A DNA stretch of 64,000 bases from Sphaerisporangium corydalis (GCF_025506355.1 NZ_JANZYP010000020.1:1-64000); one strand, 5' to 3'; positions 25,157 to 34,367 are shown, counted from the first letter of the stretch. Notes: generated from the sequence alone by a model not told the origin. A program made the numbers and translations.

Positions 25157-26385
25157 ATGAGCGAGAACACGGGACAGGCGCCCACCGGTACCCCCGTCCG
25201 CCTGCGTGACCTCGGATTCCGGCAGGACGGGCCGGAGTGGATCGTCGGGCGCGTCGACGGGGAGGAGTTCGTCTCCGTCCCGAACGAGGGCATGCGGGCC
25301 ATCCGGCTCCTCCAGGACGGCGCCACGGTCGAGGAGGCCGAACGGCGAATGCGCGCGGAGACCGGCGCCGACCTCGACGTCCACGACTTCGTACGGACGC
25401 TGGGCGAACTCGGGCTGGTGGACACCGTCGGCGGACGCGCCCTGCCCGGCAGGCCACAGCGGACGCCGACCTTCCCCTGGCTGCGGGCCCGGCACGTGCG
25501 ATGGACGCTGAGCCCGCTGCTCCACGTGGCGGTCGCCCTGGTGGTCGCGGCTGGGATCGCGATGGCCGTGACGCGGCCGGAGACGGTGCCGGGCTGGCGG
25601 GATCTGCTGTGGAGCGAGCACGGCACCCTGGTTCTCCTCTCCCAGGTCGCCGTCGGCTGGACGCTCATCCTCCTGCATGAGCTGGCCCATCTGTCCACGG
25701 CCAGGGCCGCAGGCGTGCCGGGCAGGATCCGGCTCGGTACCCGGCTGCAGTTCCTGGCCGTCCAGACCGAGGTGTCCGGCGTGTGGCTGGCCGGACGGCG
25801 GATCCGCTGACGGTCTACCTCGCCGGAATGGCCATGGACGCGGTGTCCTGCTCGGCCGCCCTCGTCCTGAGCGCCGTCCTCGGCGGCCACCCCGTGCTGT
25901 CCCTGATCGCGCTGACCTCGATCACCATGCTCGCCACCCAGTTCCTGGTGTTCATGCGCACCGACGTCTACTTCCTGCTCCAGGATCTGACCGGCTGCCG
26001 CAACATGTACCGCGACGCCTCCGCGTACTTCCGTCACCTGGCGCTCCGGGCACTGGCCCGCCCCTCCCGCGACCCACTCGCCGCGCTGCCCCGCCGCGAA
26101 CGCCGCAGCCTGCGCGGCTACACGGTGCTCCTGGTCGCGGGTACGACGGCCTGCCTGGGCGTGGCGTTCACGGTGACACTTCCGGCGACGCTCACCCTGC
26201 TCGCCCAAGCGACGACCGCACTCACCTCCCCAACGGACCCCCTCGCCACCCTGGACGCCGCCACCGTGATCCTCTCGATCGCGGCCTTCCAGGCCCTGTG
26301 GGCCCACACCTGGTGGCGCCGCCACGCCCCCCGGCTCCGGCGGGCCCGCCTTCGTCGGGGAGCAACGCAGAGCGGCCGAAAATGA
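25157..26385 (+). pseudogene. Frameshifted PqqD-M50 (site-2 protease-like) membrane protein
   Basis: The first frame encodes a PqqD-like RRE domain (residues of about 10-95: GRVDGEEFVSVPNEGMRAIRLLQDG, VHDFVRTLGELGLV) and membrane helices with the zinc motif LILLHELAHLSTARAAG. It stops at TGA 25808-25810 right after VSGVWLAGRRIR. The other frame resumes at once with LTVYLAGMAMDAVSCSAALV, then MRTDVYFLLQDLTG, which carries the third zinc-ligand Asp, and further helices to 26385. Adding one base at about 25807 (CGCTGACG to CGCCTGACG) fuses them into a product of about 409 residues. GGAGGTCAGGCA precedes the ATG. Family members serve in RiPP or peptide processing. A sequencing error would restore the gene. 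Confidence 0.75.
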
Positions 26386-26593
26386 CCGTGGGCACCCTCT
26401 GGAATGCCGGCGAGCCCCGACCGCCAAGAGCGCGGCCTCGATGCCGTAATGGTTGAGCTGTACAAGGTCATGACATCAGACTCGGCTGTGAGTCGCGCAA
26501 GCTGCCGGACGGCTTCACCATTCATGGAGGGACACGACCGCGCAGCTCAGCGGACACACCTATTTCAAATGGTGGCGATACTAGGAGCGGCTC

Positions 26594-27568
26594 ATGGCGC
26601 TTGCGACCCTTGACGACATTCTTGAGGCACGCAGGAGGATCCACGGGATCACGGTGCGTACACCGCTACTGCCCTGTCCGTGGGCCTCGGACGGTGAGCG
26701 GTCTCTCTTTCTGAAGCCCGAGAACCTGCAGCTCGCCGGTGCTTTCAAGATCCGCGGTGCCTATAACCGTATGTCTGCTCTGTCGCAACGGGAACGTGCC
26801 CGGGGGGTCATCGCCCAGTCCAGCGGCAATCACGGACAGGCGCTGGCCTACGCAGCGCGGATCCTGGGAGTCAAAGCGGTGGTGGTCATGCCGGACACAG
26901 CCGCGAGAGTGAAGATCGAGGCCACCCGTGCGCAGGGAGCCGAGGTACTGCTGGTACCGCCTGAAGATCGTGAGAAGGTGACCGGCCGGCTGGCCGAGGA
27001 ACAGGGGTACGTCGTGGTGTCCCCGTTCGATGATCCCCATATCATCGCAGGTCAGGGTACTGTCGGCCTGGAGATCTGTGAGGACGCGACGGCGCTGGGA
27101 CTGGAGTTGGACACGGTGCTGGTGCCGGTCAGCGGTGGCGGTTTGATCTCCGGTGTCGCGGCGGCGATGAAGCTCCAGAGGCCTGAGGTCCGGGTCATCG
27201 GGGTGGAGCCGGAGTTCGCGGCCGATGCCCGGGAGAGTTTCCACAGCGGACAGCGGGTCAGCTGGCCCGCTGCCGAAACCGGACGGACCATCGCCGATGG
27301 CCTGCGTATCAGCTCGGTGGGCGCACTGCCCTTCGAACACATCCAGGCTTATGTGGACGACATCATCACGGTCCGCGAAAGCGACATCCGGGCCACAGTG
27401 GCAGTGCTGGCCCGGGAGGGGCACCTGATCGCTGAGCCGTCCGGCGCCGTCGCGACGGCGGCCTACCTGTATCAGCCGGACGCCCTTCCGGCCGGCCGTG
27501 TGTACGCCTCCGTGGTCAGTGGCGGCAACATCGATCCCGCAATGCTGGTAGACCTGCTCACACAATGA
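26594..27568 (+). CDS. PLP-dependent threonine/serine dehydratase
   Basis: This is a fold-type II PLP enzyme that deaminates threonine to 2-oxobutyrate (and serine to pyruvate). The PLP lysine sits in LQLAGAFKIRGAYNRM near residue 53. SSGNHGQALAYAARILG binds substrate, VPVSGGGLISGVAAAM binds the PLP phosphate, and SGGNIDPAM closes the active site. The protein is 324 residues and lacks the ACT regulatory domain of biosynthetic IlvA, which suggests the catabolic or unregulated form. AGGAGCGGCTC precedes the ATG. It lies alone between the accessory block and tRNA-Lys. Codon choice looks less GC-biased than in the next genes, so it may be acquired. Confidence 0.88.
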   Translation: MALATLDDILEARRRIHGITVRTPLLPCPWASDGERSLFLKPENLQLAGAFKIRGAYNRMSALSQRERARGVIAQSSGNHGQALAYAARILGVKAVVVMPDTAARVKIEATRAQGAEVLLVPPEDREKVTGRLAEEQGYVVVSPFDDPHIIAGQGTVGLEICEDATALGLELDTVLVPVSGGGLISGVAAAMKLQRPEVRVIGVEPEFAADARESFHSGQRVSWPAAETGRTIADGLRISSVGALPFEHIQAYVDDIITVRESDIRATVAVLAREGHLIAEPSGAVATAAYLYQPDALPAGRVYASVVSGGNIDPAMLVDLLTQ

Positions 27569-27685
27569 TCCACTCAGCGTGAGGCATCGCATCCGAGGTG
27601 AGGTTCGCGCTGGTACGGGCCGCATGGACCTACATCCACGTGTTCAACCGGACGTCCTCGCCGCCTGGCGACCGTGGCAAGCCGA

Positions 27686-27718
27686 CAGGGCCGACAGCGA
27701 CAAGTGCTGTCGGCCCTG
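27686..27718 (-). terminator. Terminator hairpin of the tRNA-Lys transcript
   Basis: CAGGGCCGACAGC and GCTGTCGGCCCTG form a perfect 13-bp stem with a 7-nt loop, 9 bp past the tRNA 3' end on the minus strand. It could also stop transcripts from the dehydratase gene, whose stop is about 118 bp to the left. Confidence 0.8.
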
Positions 27719-27726
27719 ATCAGATA

Positions 27727-27803
27727 TGGTGCGCCGCCAGGGACTCGAACCCCGGACCCGCTGATTAAGAGTCAGCTGCTCTAACCAACTGAGCTAGCGG
27801 CGC
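27727..27803 (-). tRNA. tRNA-Lys (anticodon CTT)
   Basis: Read on the minus strand it begins GCGCCGCTAGCTCAGTTGG and ends with GGCGGCGC, discriminator A and encoded CCA. The acceptor stem pairs GCGCCGC with GCGGCGC. The anticodon arm is GCTGA-CTCTTAA-TCAGC with anticodon CTT, and the T-loop GGTTCGAGTCC is canonical. The 3' end faces the accessory block to the left, the side on which tRNA-targeting islands insert. Confidence 0.97.
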
Positions 27804-27898
27804 GGAAGCAGCTCAAGATTAGCGCACCCTGTGGACCACTTCGCACCTATCGGGCACGCTAGACTAGAACAACATTCGGGTTACGGACGGGAGCACCG

Positions 27899-28765
27899 AT
27901 GACGTCGTGGTTCACCTCGCCTGCCGATGCCGGGGAGCGGCTCGCGGCCGTGGGCTATCTCGCCGATGACGGCATCGCGACGTCGGTCTTCCTGGCCGCC
28001 GCGCTCGGCAAGCCGCTGCTCGCCGAGGGGCCGGCGGGTGTGGGCAAGACCCAGCTCGCCAAGGTCGTCGCGGCGGCGACCGGGGCCGAGCTGATCAGGC
28101 TCCAGTGCTACGAAGGGCTCGACGAGGCCCGCGCGCTGTACGAGTGGAACTACAAGAAGCAGCTGCTGCGGATCCAGGCCTCCGGCGACCAGGGGTGGGC
28201 CGAGACGCACGACGACATCTTCAGCGAGGAGTTCCTCCTGGAGCGCCCGCTGCTGAAGGCGATCAGGCGGACCGCGCCGACGGTGCTGCTGATCGACGAG
28301 ATCGACAAGGCGGACGTCGAGGTCGAGGGCCTGCTGCTGGAGATCCTTTCCGACTACCAGGTGACGATCCCCGAGCTCGGCACGATCGTGGCGACGCGCA
28401 AGCCGTACGTGGTGCTGACCTCGAACGCGACCCGGGAGCTGTCGGAGGCGCTGAAGAGACGCTGTCTCTATCTCCACCTGGACTACCCGTCGCCGGAGCG
28501 GGAGCGGGACATCGTGCTCGCTCAGGTGCCGGGCATCGAGGCGTCGCTGGCCGAGCAGCTCGCCCGTACGGTCGCCACGCTGCGGGCGCTGGAGCTGAAG
28601 AAGTCGCCGTCGATCGCCGAGACCATCGACTGGGCCCACACGCTTCTCGCGCTCGGCCGCACCGAACTGGACGAGAGCACCACGACGGGGACGCTCGGGG
28701 TGGTGCTCAAGCACGCGTCCGACCAGACCAGGGCCATCAAGGAACTCGGCCTCCCGGCCAGATGA
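27899..28765 (+). CDS. MoxR-family AAA+ ATPase
   Basis: This is a AAA+ chaperone-type ATPase that remodels partner proteins, usually with a VWA protein as metal-ion adaptor. Walker A is AEGPAGVGKTQLAK near residue 43, Walker B VLLIDEIDKADVEVEG, sensor 1 VLTSNATRELSEALKRR with the arginine finger, and a C-terminal lid. Its 288 residues are normal for the family. GGGAGCACCG precedes the ATG. The VWA gene follows 127 bp downstream. In related bacteria such pairs sit near CO-dehydrogenase or other metalloenzyme genes (CoxD/CoxE); no such enzyme is seen here. Confidence 0.92.
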   Translation: MTSWFTSPADAGERLAAVGYLADDGIATSVFLAAALGKPLLAEGPAGVGKTQLAKVVAAATGAELIRLQCYEGLDEARALYEWNYKKQLLRIQASGDQGWAETHDDIFSEEFLLERPLLKAIRRTAPTVLLIDEIDKADVEVEGLLLEILSDYQVTIPELGTIVATRKPYVVLTSNATRELSEALKRRCLYLHLDYPSPERERDIVLAQVPGIEASLAEQLARTVATLRALELKKSPSIAETIDWAHTLLALGRTELDESTTTGTLGVVLKHASDQTRAIKELGLPAR

Positions 28766-28892
28766 CCGAGGGACATGATCCTCCGGCACGGTGACCGAGG
28801 AGCGGGGCCCTCCGGCGCGGTGGCCGGTCCCGGGCGGGGTCGGGTAAGTCGGCAGGTACGGAATCCGGGTAGGCCGGGGAGAGGGGGCGGGG

Positions 28893-30278
28893 GTGTCGTT
28901 GGTCGACAGGCATGTGGGGTTCGTGGACGCGCTGCGCAGGGCCGGGTTGCCGGTGTCGCTGGCCGAGGGGCTGGACGCGGCGCGCGCGCTCGCGGTGATC
29001 GAGCTGACCGAGCGGGAGACGCTCCGTGAGGCGTACGCGGCCACCATGGTCAAACGCCCGTCGTACCGTCCGGGCTTCGACACGCTCTTCGACCTGTGGT
29101 TCCCGCCCGTGACCAGCGCCCTGCGGGCACCCCGCGAGACCGGGACGGACGCGGACGAGCTGGACCTCGGCCAGGCGGACCTCGCCCGGCTGCGCGACCG
29201 GCTGGCGGAGCTGCTGCTCGGCGACGCGGGCGCGACGGGTGATCCGGCGTTCGCCGAGTTCGTCCGGGCGATGGTCGAGCGGTTCGGCCGGCAGCCCGCG
29301 GGCGCGGGGCGCCAGAACTGGTTCTCCTACTCGGTGATGCGCGCCCTGTCCCCCGGCACGCTGATGGCCAGGATGCTGGACGAGGTGCTGCGCGGCCAGG
29401 AGCGCGGCGGGCTGGCGGAGAAGGTGGCCCGCCGCCGGCTGACCGACAACATCACCGGTTTCGAGGACGCCGTGGCCTCGGACGTGCGCAGGAGGATCGC
29501 CGAGGACTCCGGCGTGGAGAAGATCGCGAGGTCGGTGGTGAAGCCGCCCGTCGACCAGATCGACTTCCTCCGGGTCACCAAGGCCGACCTCGCGGCGCTG
29601 CGGCGCGAGGTGTACCCGCTGGCGCGCCGCCTCGCCGCCCGGTTGACGATCAAGCACAGGCTGGGGCAGCGGGGGCGGCTGGACTTCCGGCGCACGGTCC
29701 GGGCCTCGCTGAGCACCGGCGGCGTGCCGATGGTCACGCACATGAGGCCGCGGCGCCCGCACAAGCCAGAACTGGTCGTGCTGTGCGACGCGAGCGACTC
29801 GGTGGCCACCTTCTCCCACTTCACGCTGCTGCTGACGTACGCCCTGAGGGAGCAGTTCACCAAGGTGCGGGCGTTCGCCTTCGTCGACACGGTGGACGAG
29901 ATCACCCGGTTCTTCGCGCCGGGCACCGACGTGGTGGACGCGATCACCACGATGACCCGGGAGGCGGACATATCCCGCTTCGGCCGCAGCGACTACGGGC
30001 ACTCCTTCGAGGGGTTCGCCGAGAAGTACGGCGACGCGATCGGCCCGAGGACCTCGCTGCTGATCCTCGGGGACGCCCGCTCGAACTACCAGCGTCCCGC
30101 GCTGGCCACGCTGAGGCGGCTCGCGGGCGAGGCACGGCACGCGTACTGGCTCAACCCGGAGCCCCACGCGCAGTGGGACACCGGCGACTCGATCGCGACC
30201 TCGTACGGCACCGTGGTCGAAATGCACGAATGCCGGAACGTCGCGCAACTGGCCGCCTTCATCGAGGATCTCGCGTAG
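28893..30278 (+). CDS. VWA-domain protein, CoxE-like
   Basis: This is the partner of the upstream MoxR ATPase. The C-terminal half is a von Willebrand A domain with the MIDAS motif in ELVVLCDASDSVATFS, then FVDTVDEITRFF and SLLILGDARSNY. The N-terminal half is helical (VDALRRAGLPVSLAEGLDAARAL) and typical of CoxE-type proteins. The length is 461 residues, with a GTG start after GAGGGGGCGGGG. Its stop codon lies 20 bp inside the 3' end of the convergent P450 gene, so the two transcripts overlap tail to tail. Confidence 0.9.
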   Translation: MSLVDRHVGFVDALRRAGLPVSLAEGLDAARALAVIELTERETLREAYAATMVKRPSYRPGFDTLFDLWFPPVTSALRAPRETGTDADELDLGQADLARLRDRLAELLLGDAGATGDPAFAEFVRAMVERFGRQPAGAGRQNWFSYSVMRALSPGTLMARMLDEVLRGQERGGLAEKVARRRLTDNITGFEDAVASDVRRRIAEDSGVEKIARSVVKPPVDQIDFLRVTKADLAALRREVYPLARRLAARLTIKHRLGQRGRLDFRRTVRASLSTGGVPMVTHMRPRRPHKPELVVLCDASDSVATFSHFTLLLTYALREQFTKVRAFAFVDTVDEITRFFAPGTDVVDAITTMTREADISRFGRSDYGHSFEGFAEKYGDAIGPRTSLLILGDARSNYQRPALATLRRLAGEARHAYWLNPEPHAQWDTGDSIATSYGTVVEMHECRNVAQLAAFIEDLA

Positions 30279-31518
30279 CCGGTTCGGCCCGGGGCGCGAC
30301 GCCGTCGAACGTGACGAGCAGGTGCTCGGGGCCGCGCAGGAGCGGGTTGGGGCGGTACGGGGGCGGGTCGGCCACCAGGCGGGGGTTCCGCAGGCGGCGG
30401 GCCAGTTCGGGGAGGGCGACCTGGGCCTCCAGCCGGGCCATGGGGGCGCCGAAGCAGTAGTGGATGCCACCGGCGAAGGCGAGGTGCTCGTTGTCCCGCC
30501 GCTCGGGGTCGAACCGGTCGGGATCGGGGAACCGGTCGGGGTCGCGGTCGCCGGCGGCCAGGACCAGCGAGATGGAGGCGCCCTCGGGGATCGTGGTGCC
30601 GGCGATCTCGATGTCGGCCAGGGCCCGTCGCCGCAGGGCCATGTGCACGGGCGGCTCGTAGCGCAGCAGCTCCTCGACCAGGGGGACGATCAGGCCGGGT
30701 TCGCGGCGCAGCCTGTCGAGCGTGGCGGGGTGGCGCAGCAGGGTCAGCACGCCGTTGGCGAGAAGGTTGACGGTGGTCTCGTGCCCGGCGACCAGCAGGA
30801 GCGACGCGGTGCCCAGCAGTTCCTCCCGCGACATCCTGCCTTCGGCGCCGTCGTCGGTGACCAGGGCGGACATCAGGTCGTCGCCCGGCCGCCGCAGGCA
30901 CCGCCCGGCCAGCTCGTTCAGGTAGCCGCCCAGCTCGGTCTGGACGACGGCGCGCTGACGTTCCAGTTCGGCGGGGTTCGCCCTGGCCCTCGGGTCGATC
31001 GTCTCGACGAGCGCCGTGGCCCACCCTCGGAAGAGCGGCTCGTCCTCGCGGGGCACGCCCAGCAGCCGGCAGATCACCGTGACCGGGAGCGGGTAGGCGA
31101 AGTCCTCGACGATGTCGGCCCGGGTCCTGCCGTCGAAGGCGTCGACCAGCGAGGCGGCGATCTCGGCGACCTCGTCCCGCATGCGGTCGAGCCGGCCGGG
31201 CGCGCACGGCGGCCCGAAGTGCCGCATCGCCACCCGCCGCAGCCGGTCGTGCTCGGGCGGGTCGAGGTTGATGAAGGACGGCCGCACGCTCGGCCCGCCG
31301 TCCCCGCCCGTCTTGTGGCCGCCGCTCAGCTCTTCGACGCGGTCGGAGCTGACCCGAGGGTCGTGGAGCAGCGCGACGATCTCCCGGTAGGTGCTCACCA
31401 CGTAGAAGCCGTCCGCGTGCCGCGCCACCGGTGTTTTGCGGAGTTCGGCGTACAGGGGGTAGGGGTCGGCGCGGTTGGCGTGGTCGAGGATCTGGTCGAA
31501 GACGCTGGTCGGTGCCAT
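30259..31518 (-). CDS. Cytochrome P450 monooxygenase
   Basis: This is a soluble bacterial P450 (CYP) of 419 residues that hydroxylates an unknown small molecule. The I-helix oxygen-binding motif is LLVAGHETTVNLLANG, the K-helix is EELLRYEPPVHMALRR, and the haem ligand cysteine lies in FAGGIHYCFGAPMARLE. DPPEHDRLRRVAMRHF is the C-helix signature. The ATG follows AGGGAG at 7 nt. The gene directly upstream encodes a ferredoxin-reductase fusion, so electrons from NAD(P)H can reach this P450 through one partner protein. The substrate cannot be inferred. Confidence 0.95.
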   Translation of the reverse strand: MAPTSVFDQILDHANRADPYPLYAELRKTPVARHADGFYVVSTYREIVALLHDPRVSSDRVEELSGGHKTGGDGGPSVRPSFINLDPPEHDRLRRVAMRHFGPPCAPGRLDRMRDEVAEIAASLVDAFDGRTRADIVEDFAYPLPVTVICRLLGVPREDEPLFRGWATALVETIDPRARANPAELERQRAVVQTELGGYLNELAGRCLRRPGDDLMSALVTDDGAEGRMSREELLGTASLLLVAGHETTVNLLANGVLTLLRHPATLDRLRREPGLIVPLVEELLRYEPPVHMALRRRALADIEIAGTTIPEGASISLVLAAGDRDPDRFPDPDRFDPERRDNEHLAFAGGIHYCFGAPMARLEAQVALPELARRLRNPRLVADPPPYRPNPLLRGPEHLLVTFDGVAPRAEPATRDPR

Positions 31519-31585
31519 GACGACGCTCCCTGGGCATCGGAGTTCCCGTCGGCCGTGCCGAGGAGGGCACGACCTTTCACTGCGA

Positions 31586-31651
31586 ACGATCACTGACGGC
31601 CGGTCGACCGCGGGCGATCACTGAAGGCTGGCCGACCGCGGACGATCATGG
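31586..31651. repeat. 28-bp tandem repeats over the ferredoxin-reductase stop codon
   Basis: Two full 28-bp units (31586-31613 and 31614-31641), each ending in GACCGCGG, are followed by a 10-bp partial unit (31642-31651). On the coding strand each unit starts TGATCG. The TGA of the unit in the gene is the real stop codon at 31646-31648, so the stop region has been copied downstream. Confidence 0.75.
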
Positions 31652-33256
31652 CGGGCGGCGTACGAGGGTGGCGCGGCGTTCGCTCGGGTTGTAGCCGGTC
31701 ACCACGACCGTGGCGCCCTGGGCGGCGTAGACCCGGTCCGGGATCTCGGCCGGCACCGGACGCGCCCCGTCCGCGGGCCCGGCCGCCCCGTCGAGGTCCG
31801 GCGGGAACGGCGCGGCCCGTTCGATCAGCCGCTGGTAGAACTCCAGCCACATCCCCTGGTCGAAGGTGACCGCGGCGGTGACGCGTCCCTGGTACCCGTA
31901 GACGGCGGTGAAGCGGCGCTCGGCCGGCGAGCCCTGGGTGATCATGACCTGGTCGGCGAACGTCGGGACGCCGACGCACTTGATGTTGACGCCGAACTGG
32001 CTGGACCAGAACACCGGCAGCGACAGGTGCGGCCAGCGCCGGGTCTGGTCGCTGACCATGTTGTGCGCGGCGACCTCGGCCTGGGCGACCGCGTTGCCCC
32101 AGTGCTCCAGGGCCAGGAACTGGTACGCGTAGACAGGGTGCGGGAAGCGGGTGATGTCCCCGGCGGCGAAGATGTCGTCGGTGACCAGGCCGTTGGCGTC
32201 GAACACGCGGCAGCCCGCGTCGCAGGCCACGCCCCACACCCCGGCCGCCAGCCCGGAGTCGTGCAGCCATTCGGCGTTGCGCAGGGTGCCGAGCGCGACC
32301 ACCGCCGTCTCCACGTCCAGCGTGGTGCCGTCGGACAGGCGCGCGGACCGCAGCCGTCCCCTGTCGTCCCCGACCAGCGCCGTGACCGTGACGCCGCAGC
32401 GCAGGTCGACGCCGTGCTCGCGCTGCAGGTCCGCCGTGACCGCGCCGATCACCCCGCCCAGCGCGCCGACCAGCGGCGACCGTCCCCGCACCGCGACCGT
32501 CACCGGGTGGCCGAGCTCGCGGCAGGCGGAGGCGACCTCCGATCCGGTGAACCCGGCGCCGATGACCAGCACCCGGCCGGTCCCGGCGGAGAGCCGCCGC
32601 CGCAAGCGCGCCGCGTCCTCGATCGTGCGCAGTCCGAGCACCCCGTCCAGGGCGGCCTGTGCCGGGTCCGGCCACGGGCGGGCGCGCACGCCGGTGGCGA
32701 TGAGCAGGCGGTCGTACCCGATCTCCTGGCCGTCTTCGAGGCGTACCCGCTTGCCGGCCACGTCCAGCCCGGTCGCCTGCCGCCCGCGCAGCCAGGTCGC
32801 GTCCAGGTCGTCGAGCCGGGGCAGCGCGGTCTGGTCGGCGGCCACCGTTCCGGCCAGGACCTGTTTGGACAGCGGCGGCCGGTCGTACGGTTCGTGCAGT
32901 TCGTCCCCGATCAGGGTGAGGGAGCCGGTGAACCCCTCGGCGCGCAGCACCGCCGCTGCCCGCAGGCCGGCCAGCGAGGCGCCCACGATGACGACGCGCC
33001 CGCGATGTCCGGGACCGTCGCCGTTCCCCGGGGGGCGGACCCGCCGCGCGCCGGTGAGGTGGGTGGCGAGCCGGTCGATGTGGATCGCCTGGACGGGGCA
33101 CGCCGCCGCGGCCCGCAGCACCCGGTCCCGCTGGGCGTCGCCGGGGTCGGGGTCGTACCGCAGCGCCTCCTGGCCGCGCATCTCGAAGACCTGCGGCGCG
33201 GCGAAGACGCACTGCGCGTACCCCTGGCACCGGGTGAGATCGACGACGACTCGCAC
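31646..33256 (-). CDS. Ferredoxin-[FAD/NAD(P)] ferredoxin reductase fusion protein
   Basis: This is a one-piece redox partner for a P450. Residues of about 1-65 are a three-cysteine ferredoxin (CQGYAQCVFAAPQVFEM ... ACPVQAI) of the [3Fe-4S] kind usually paired with actinobacterial P450s. From about residue 85 comes a FAD-dependent reductase: VVIVGASLAGLRAA (FAD site), PYDRPPLSKQVL, RVLVIGAGFTGSEVA (NAD(P) site), and VFAAGDITRF-like DIFAAGDITRFPHP. The length is 536 residues. I chose GTG at 33256 (VRVVVDLTRC) because GAGGGGG precedes it and it starts at the ferredoxin's first strand; an ATG 17 codons upstream is possible. It is transcribed ahead of the P450. Confidence 0.92.
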   Translation of the reverse strand: MRVVVDLTRCQGYAQCVFAAPQVFEMRGQEALRYDPDPGDAQRDRVLRAAAACPVQAIHIDRLATHLTGARRVRPPGNGDGPGHRGRVVIVGASLAGLRAAAVLRAEGFTGSLTLIGDELHEPYDRPPLSKQVLAGTVAADQTALPRLDDLDATWLRGRQATGLDVAGKRVRLEDGQEIGYDRLLIATGVRARPWPDPAQAALDGVLGLRTIEDAARLRRRLSAGTGRVLVIGAGFTGSEVASACRELGHPVTVAVRGRSPLVGALGGVIGAVTADLQREHGVDLRCGVTVTALVGDDRGRLRSARLSDGTTLDVETAVVALGTLRNAEWLHDSGLAAGVWGVACDAGCRVFDANGLVTDDIFAAGDITRFPHPVYAYQFLALEHWGNAVAQAEVAAHNMVSDQTRRWPHLSLPVFWSSQFGVNIKCVGVPTFADQVMITQGSPAERRFTAVYGYQGRVTAAVTFDQGMWLEFYQRLIERAAPFPPDLDGAAGPADGARPVPAEIPDRVYAAQGATVVVTGYNPSERRATLVRRPP

Positions 33257-33358
33257 GGGCGCGACCCCCTCACTGAGGGGGAGGGCATGCCGGGTGGTCC
33301 CCGGCATACCGGATAGTTACCCGGATCCGCGTGCCCTAGCCCCGGGCACGCCGATCGG

Positions 33359-33432
33359 TCGGCTCATCCGCCGCAGGCCCGCCGGCTCATCCTCCGCGGG
33401 CCACGCTGATTCGTCAGCTCATCCGCCGCAGG
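33359..33432. repeat. Dispersed copies of the NERD gene's 3' end
   Basis: GGCTCATCCGCCGCAGG and GGCTCATCCTCCGCGGG lie downstream of the gene. They match AGCTCATCCGCCGCAGG, which encodes the gene's last codons (LRRMS) next to its stop. Spacing is about 23 and 31 bp, so the copies are diverged and imperfect. Confidence 0.6.
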
Positions 33433-34178
33433 ATGCGGGCCGCGGTGCGGGAGAGGATCTCGACCTCGTCCTCGTGCAGGTCGGCGTGCTCGTCACCGAG
33501 GATCCACCTGGCGGCCCTGCGGGGCAGGAACAGCGTCAGCCCCTGGGCGGACACGGCGGGCGCCGTCACGTGGCCGCCGTGCACGACGAGCAGCGGCGTG
33601 ATCTCGACGGGGATGCCGGACTCGCGGGACAGCAGCTCGCCCATGGCGGCGGCGGCGTCCACGAGCCCCTTGGCCACCGTCCCGCCGGAGCGCTCGCCGA
33701 AGAACAGGTTGCCGCCGTACGCGGCGATGTAGGTGTCGGGGGGCCACGCCTCGTTGTCGACGATCCAGACGCCGCCGGGGCCGATCACCAGGTGGTCGAT
33801 CGAGGCCTTCCCTGGCACGGCCCGGCCGTCGAGCACGCGGTAGCCGTGCTTGCCGAGCCCTCGGCGCAGCAGCCGGCCGGTCCGTACGGCGCCGCTCCGC
33901 TTGCCGCGCCAGACGGCGGTGGCCTCGAACATCCGCCAGGAGATGAACGCGTCCGCGCCCCAGACGGCGCCGCCGCCGAGGAGCCCGATCAGGAAGGGCA
34001 GCGGGAAGGACCGGTAGAAGGCGAGGGCGGTGATGAGGACGAAGCCCGCTCCCGCCATGACGTTGCGCCTGCGGCGGCGCTCGGACCTGGTCTCGCGCCA
34101 GCGGAGTTCGTACATCACCGATGGCGAGCCCCACTTGAACTTGTCGTCCTGCGGGACGTAGATGGACCCATTGGGCAC
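33414..34178 (-). CDS. NERD-domain membrane protein
   Basis: Residues of about 1-40 are basic and cytoplasmic (YELRWRETRSERRRRR). Two hydrophobic stretches (NVMAGAGFVLITALAFY and FLIGLLGGGAVWGADAFI) form a membrane hairpin. The rest is a nuclease-related (NERD) domain: RTGRLLRRGLGKHGYRVLD, ASIDHLVIGPGGVWIVDNEAW. The family is thought to process nucleic acids; here the usual DHVV...DxK pattern reads DHLV...DNE, so catalysis is uncertain. I chose GTG at 34178, 6 nt after GGGGG, over an upstream TTG. It is divergent from a TetR gene and probably unrelated to it. Confidence 0.75.
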   Translation of the reverse strand: MPNGSIYVPQDDKFKWGSPSVMYELRWRETRSERRRRRNVMAGAGFVLITALAFYRSFPLPFLIGLLGGGAVWGADAFISWRMFEATAVWRGKRSGAVRTGRLLRRGLGKHGYRVLDGRAVPGKASIDHLVIGPGGVWIVDNEAWPPDTYIAAYGGNLFFGERSGGTVAKGLVDAAAAMGELLSRESGIPVEITPLLVVHGGHVTAPAVSAQGLTLFLPRRAARWILGDEHADLHEDEVEILSRTAARILRRMS

Positions 34179-34350
34179 CGGAAACCCCCACGATTTCGGG
34201 CTCAGTCGATTACCTTGTGGGATACCCAACCCGGGGCTCCAACTTTCCTAAGGTTACGGAACTAACGCACCTGCGACACAGCGGCATCGTGCGGGACATG
34301 CGCCGCGGGGAGTAAAGAGCACGCTGGAATATGAATGTCACAACCCGTTA

Positions 34351-34367
34351 ACCGACCAGTCGGTATG
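34351..34367. promoter_or_regulatory. TetR operator, copy 1 (autoregulatory)
   Basis: ACCGACCAGTCGGTATG holds the palindrome ACCGAC-CA-GTCGGT and lies 38 bp before the TetR start. A 17-bp match differing at two positions (ACCGACCGGCCGGTATG) lies in front of the kinase/acyl-CoA dehydrogenase operon at 39751. The shared site implies that this TetR controls itself and that operon. Confidence 0.8.

Noticed and set aside
25805-25812. Programmed frameshift in the PqqD-M50 gene
   Set aside because: No slippery heptamer or downstream stem is evident at the junction. A one-base deletion or sequencing error is simpler.
27569-27803. Integrase or att repeat at tRNA-Lys
   Set aside because: I found no integrase gene in the window and no second copy of the tRNA 3' end to the left, so an integration event is only inferred from position and composition.
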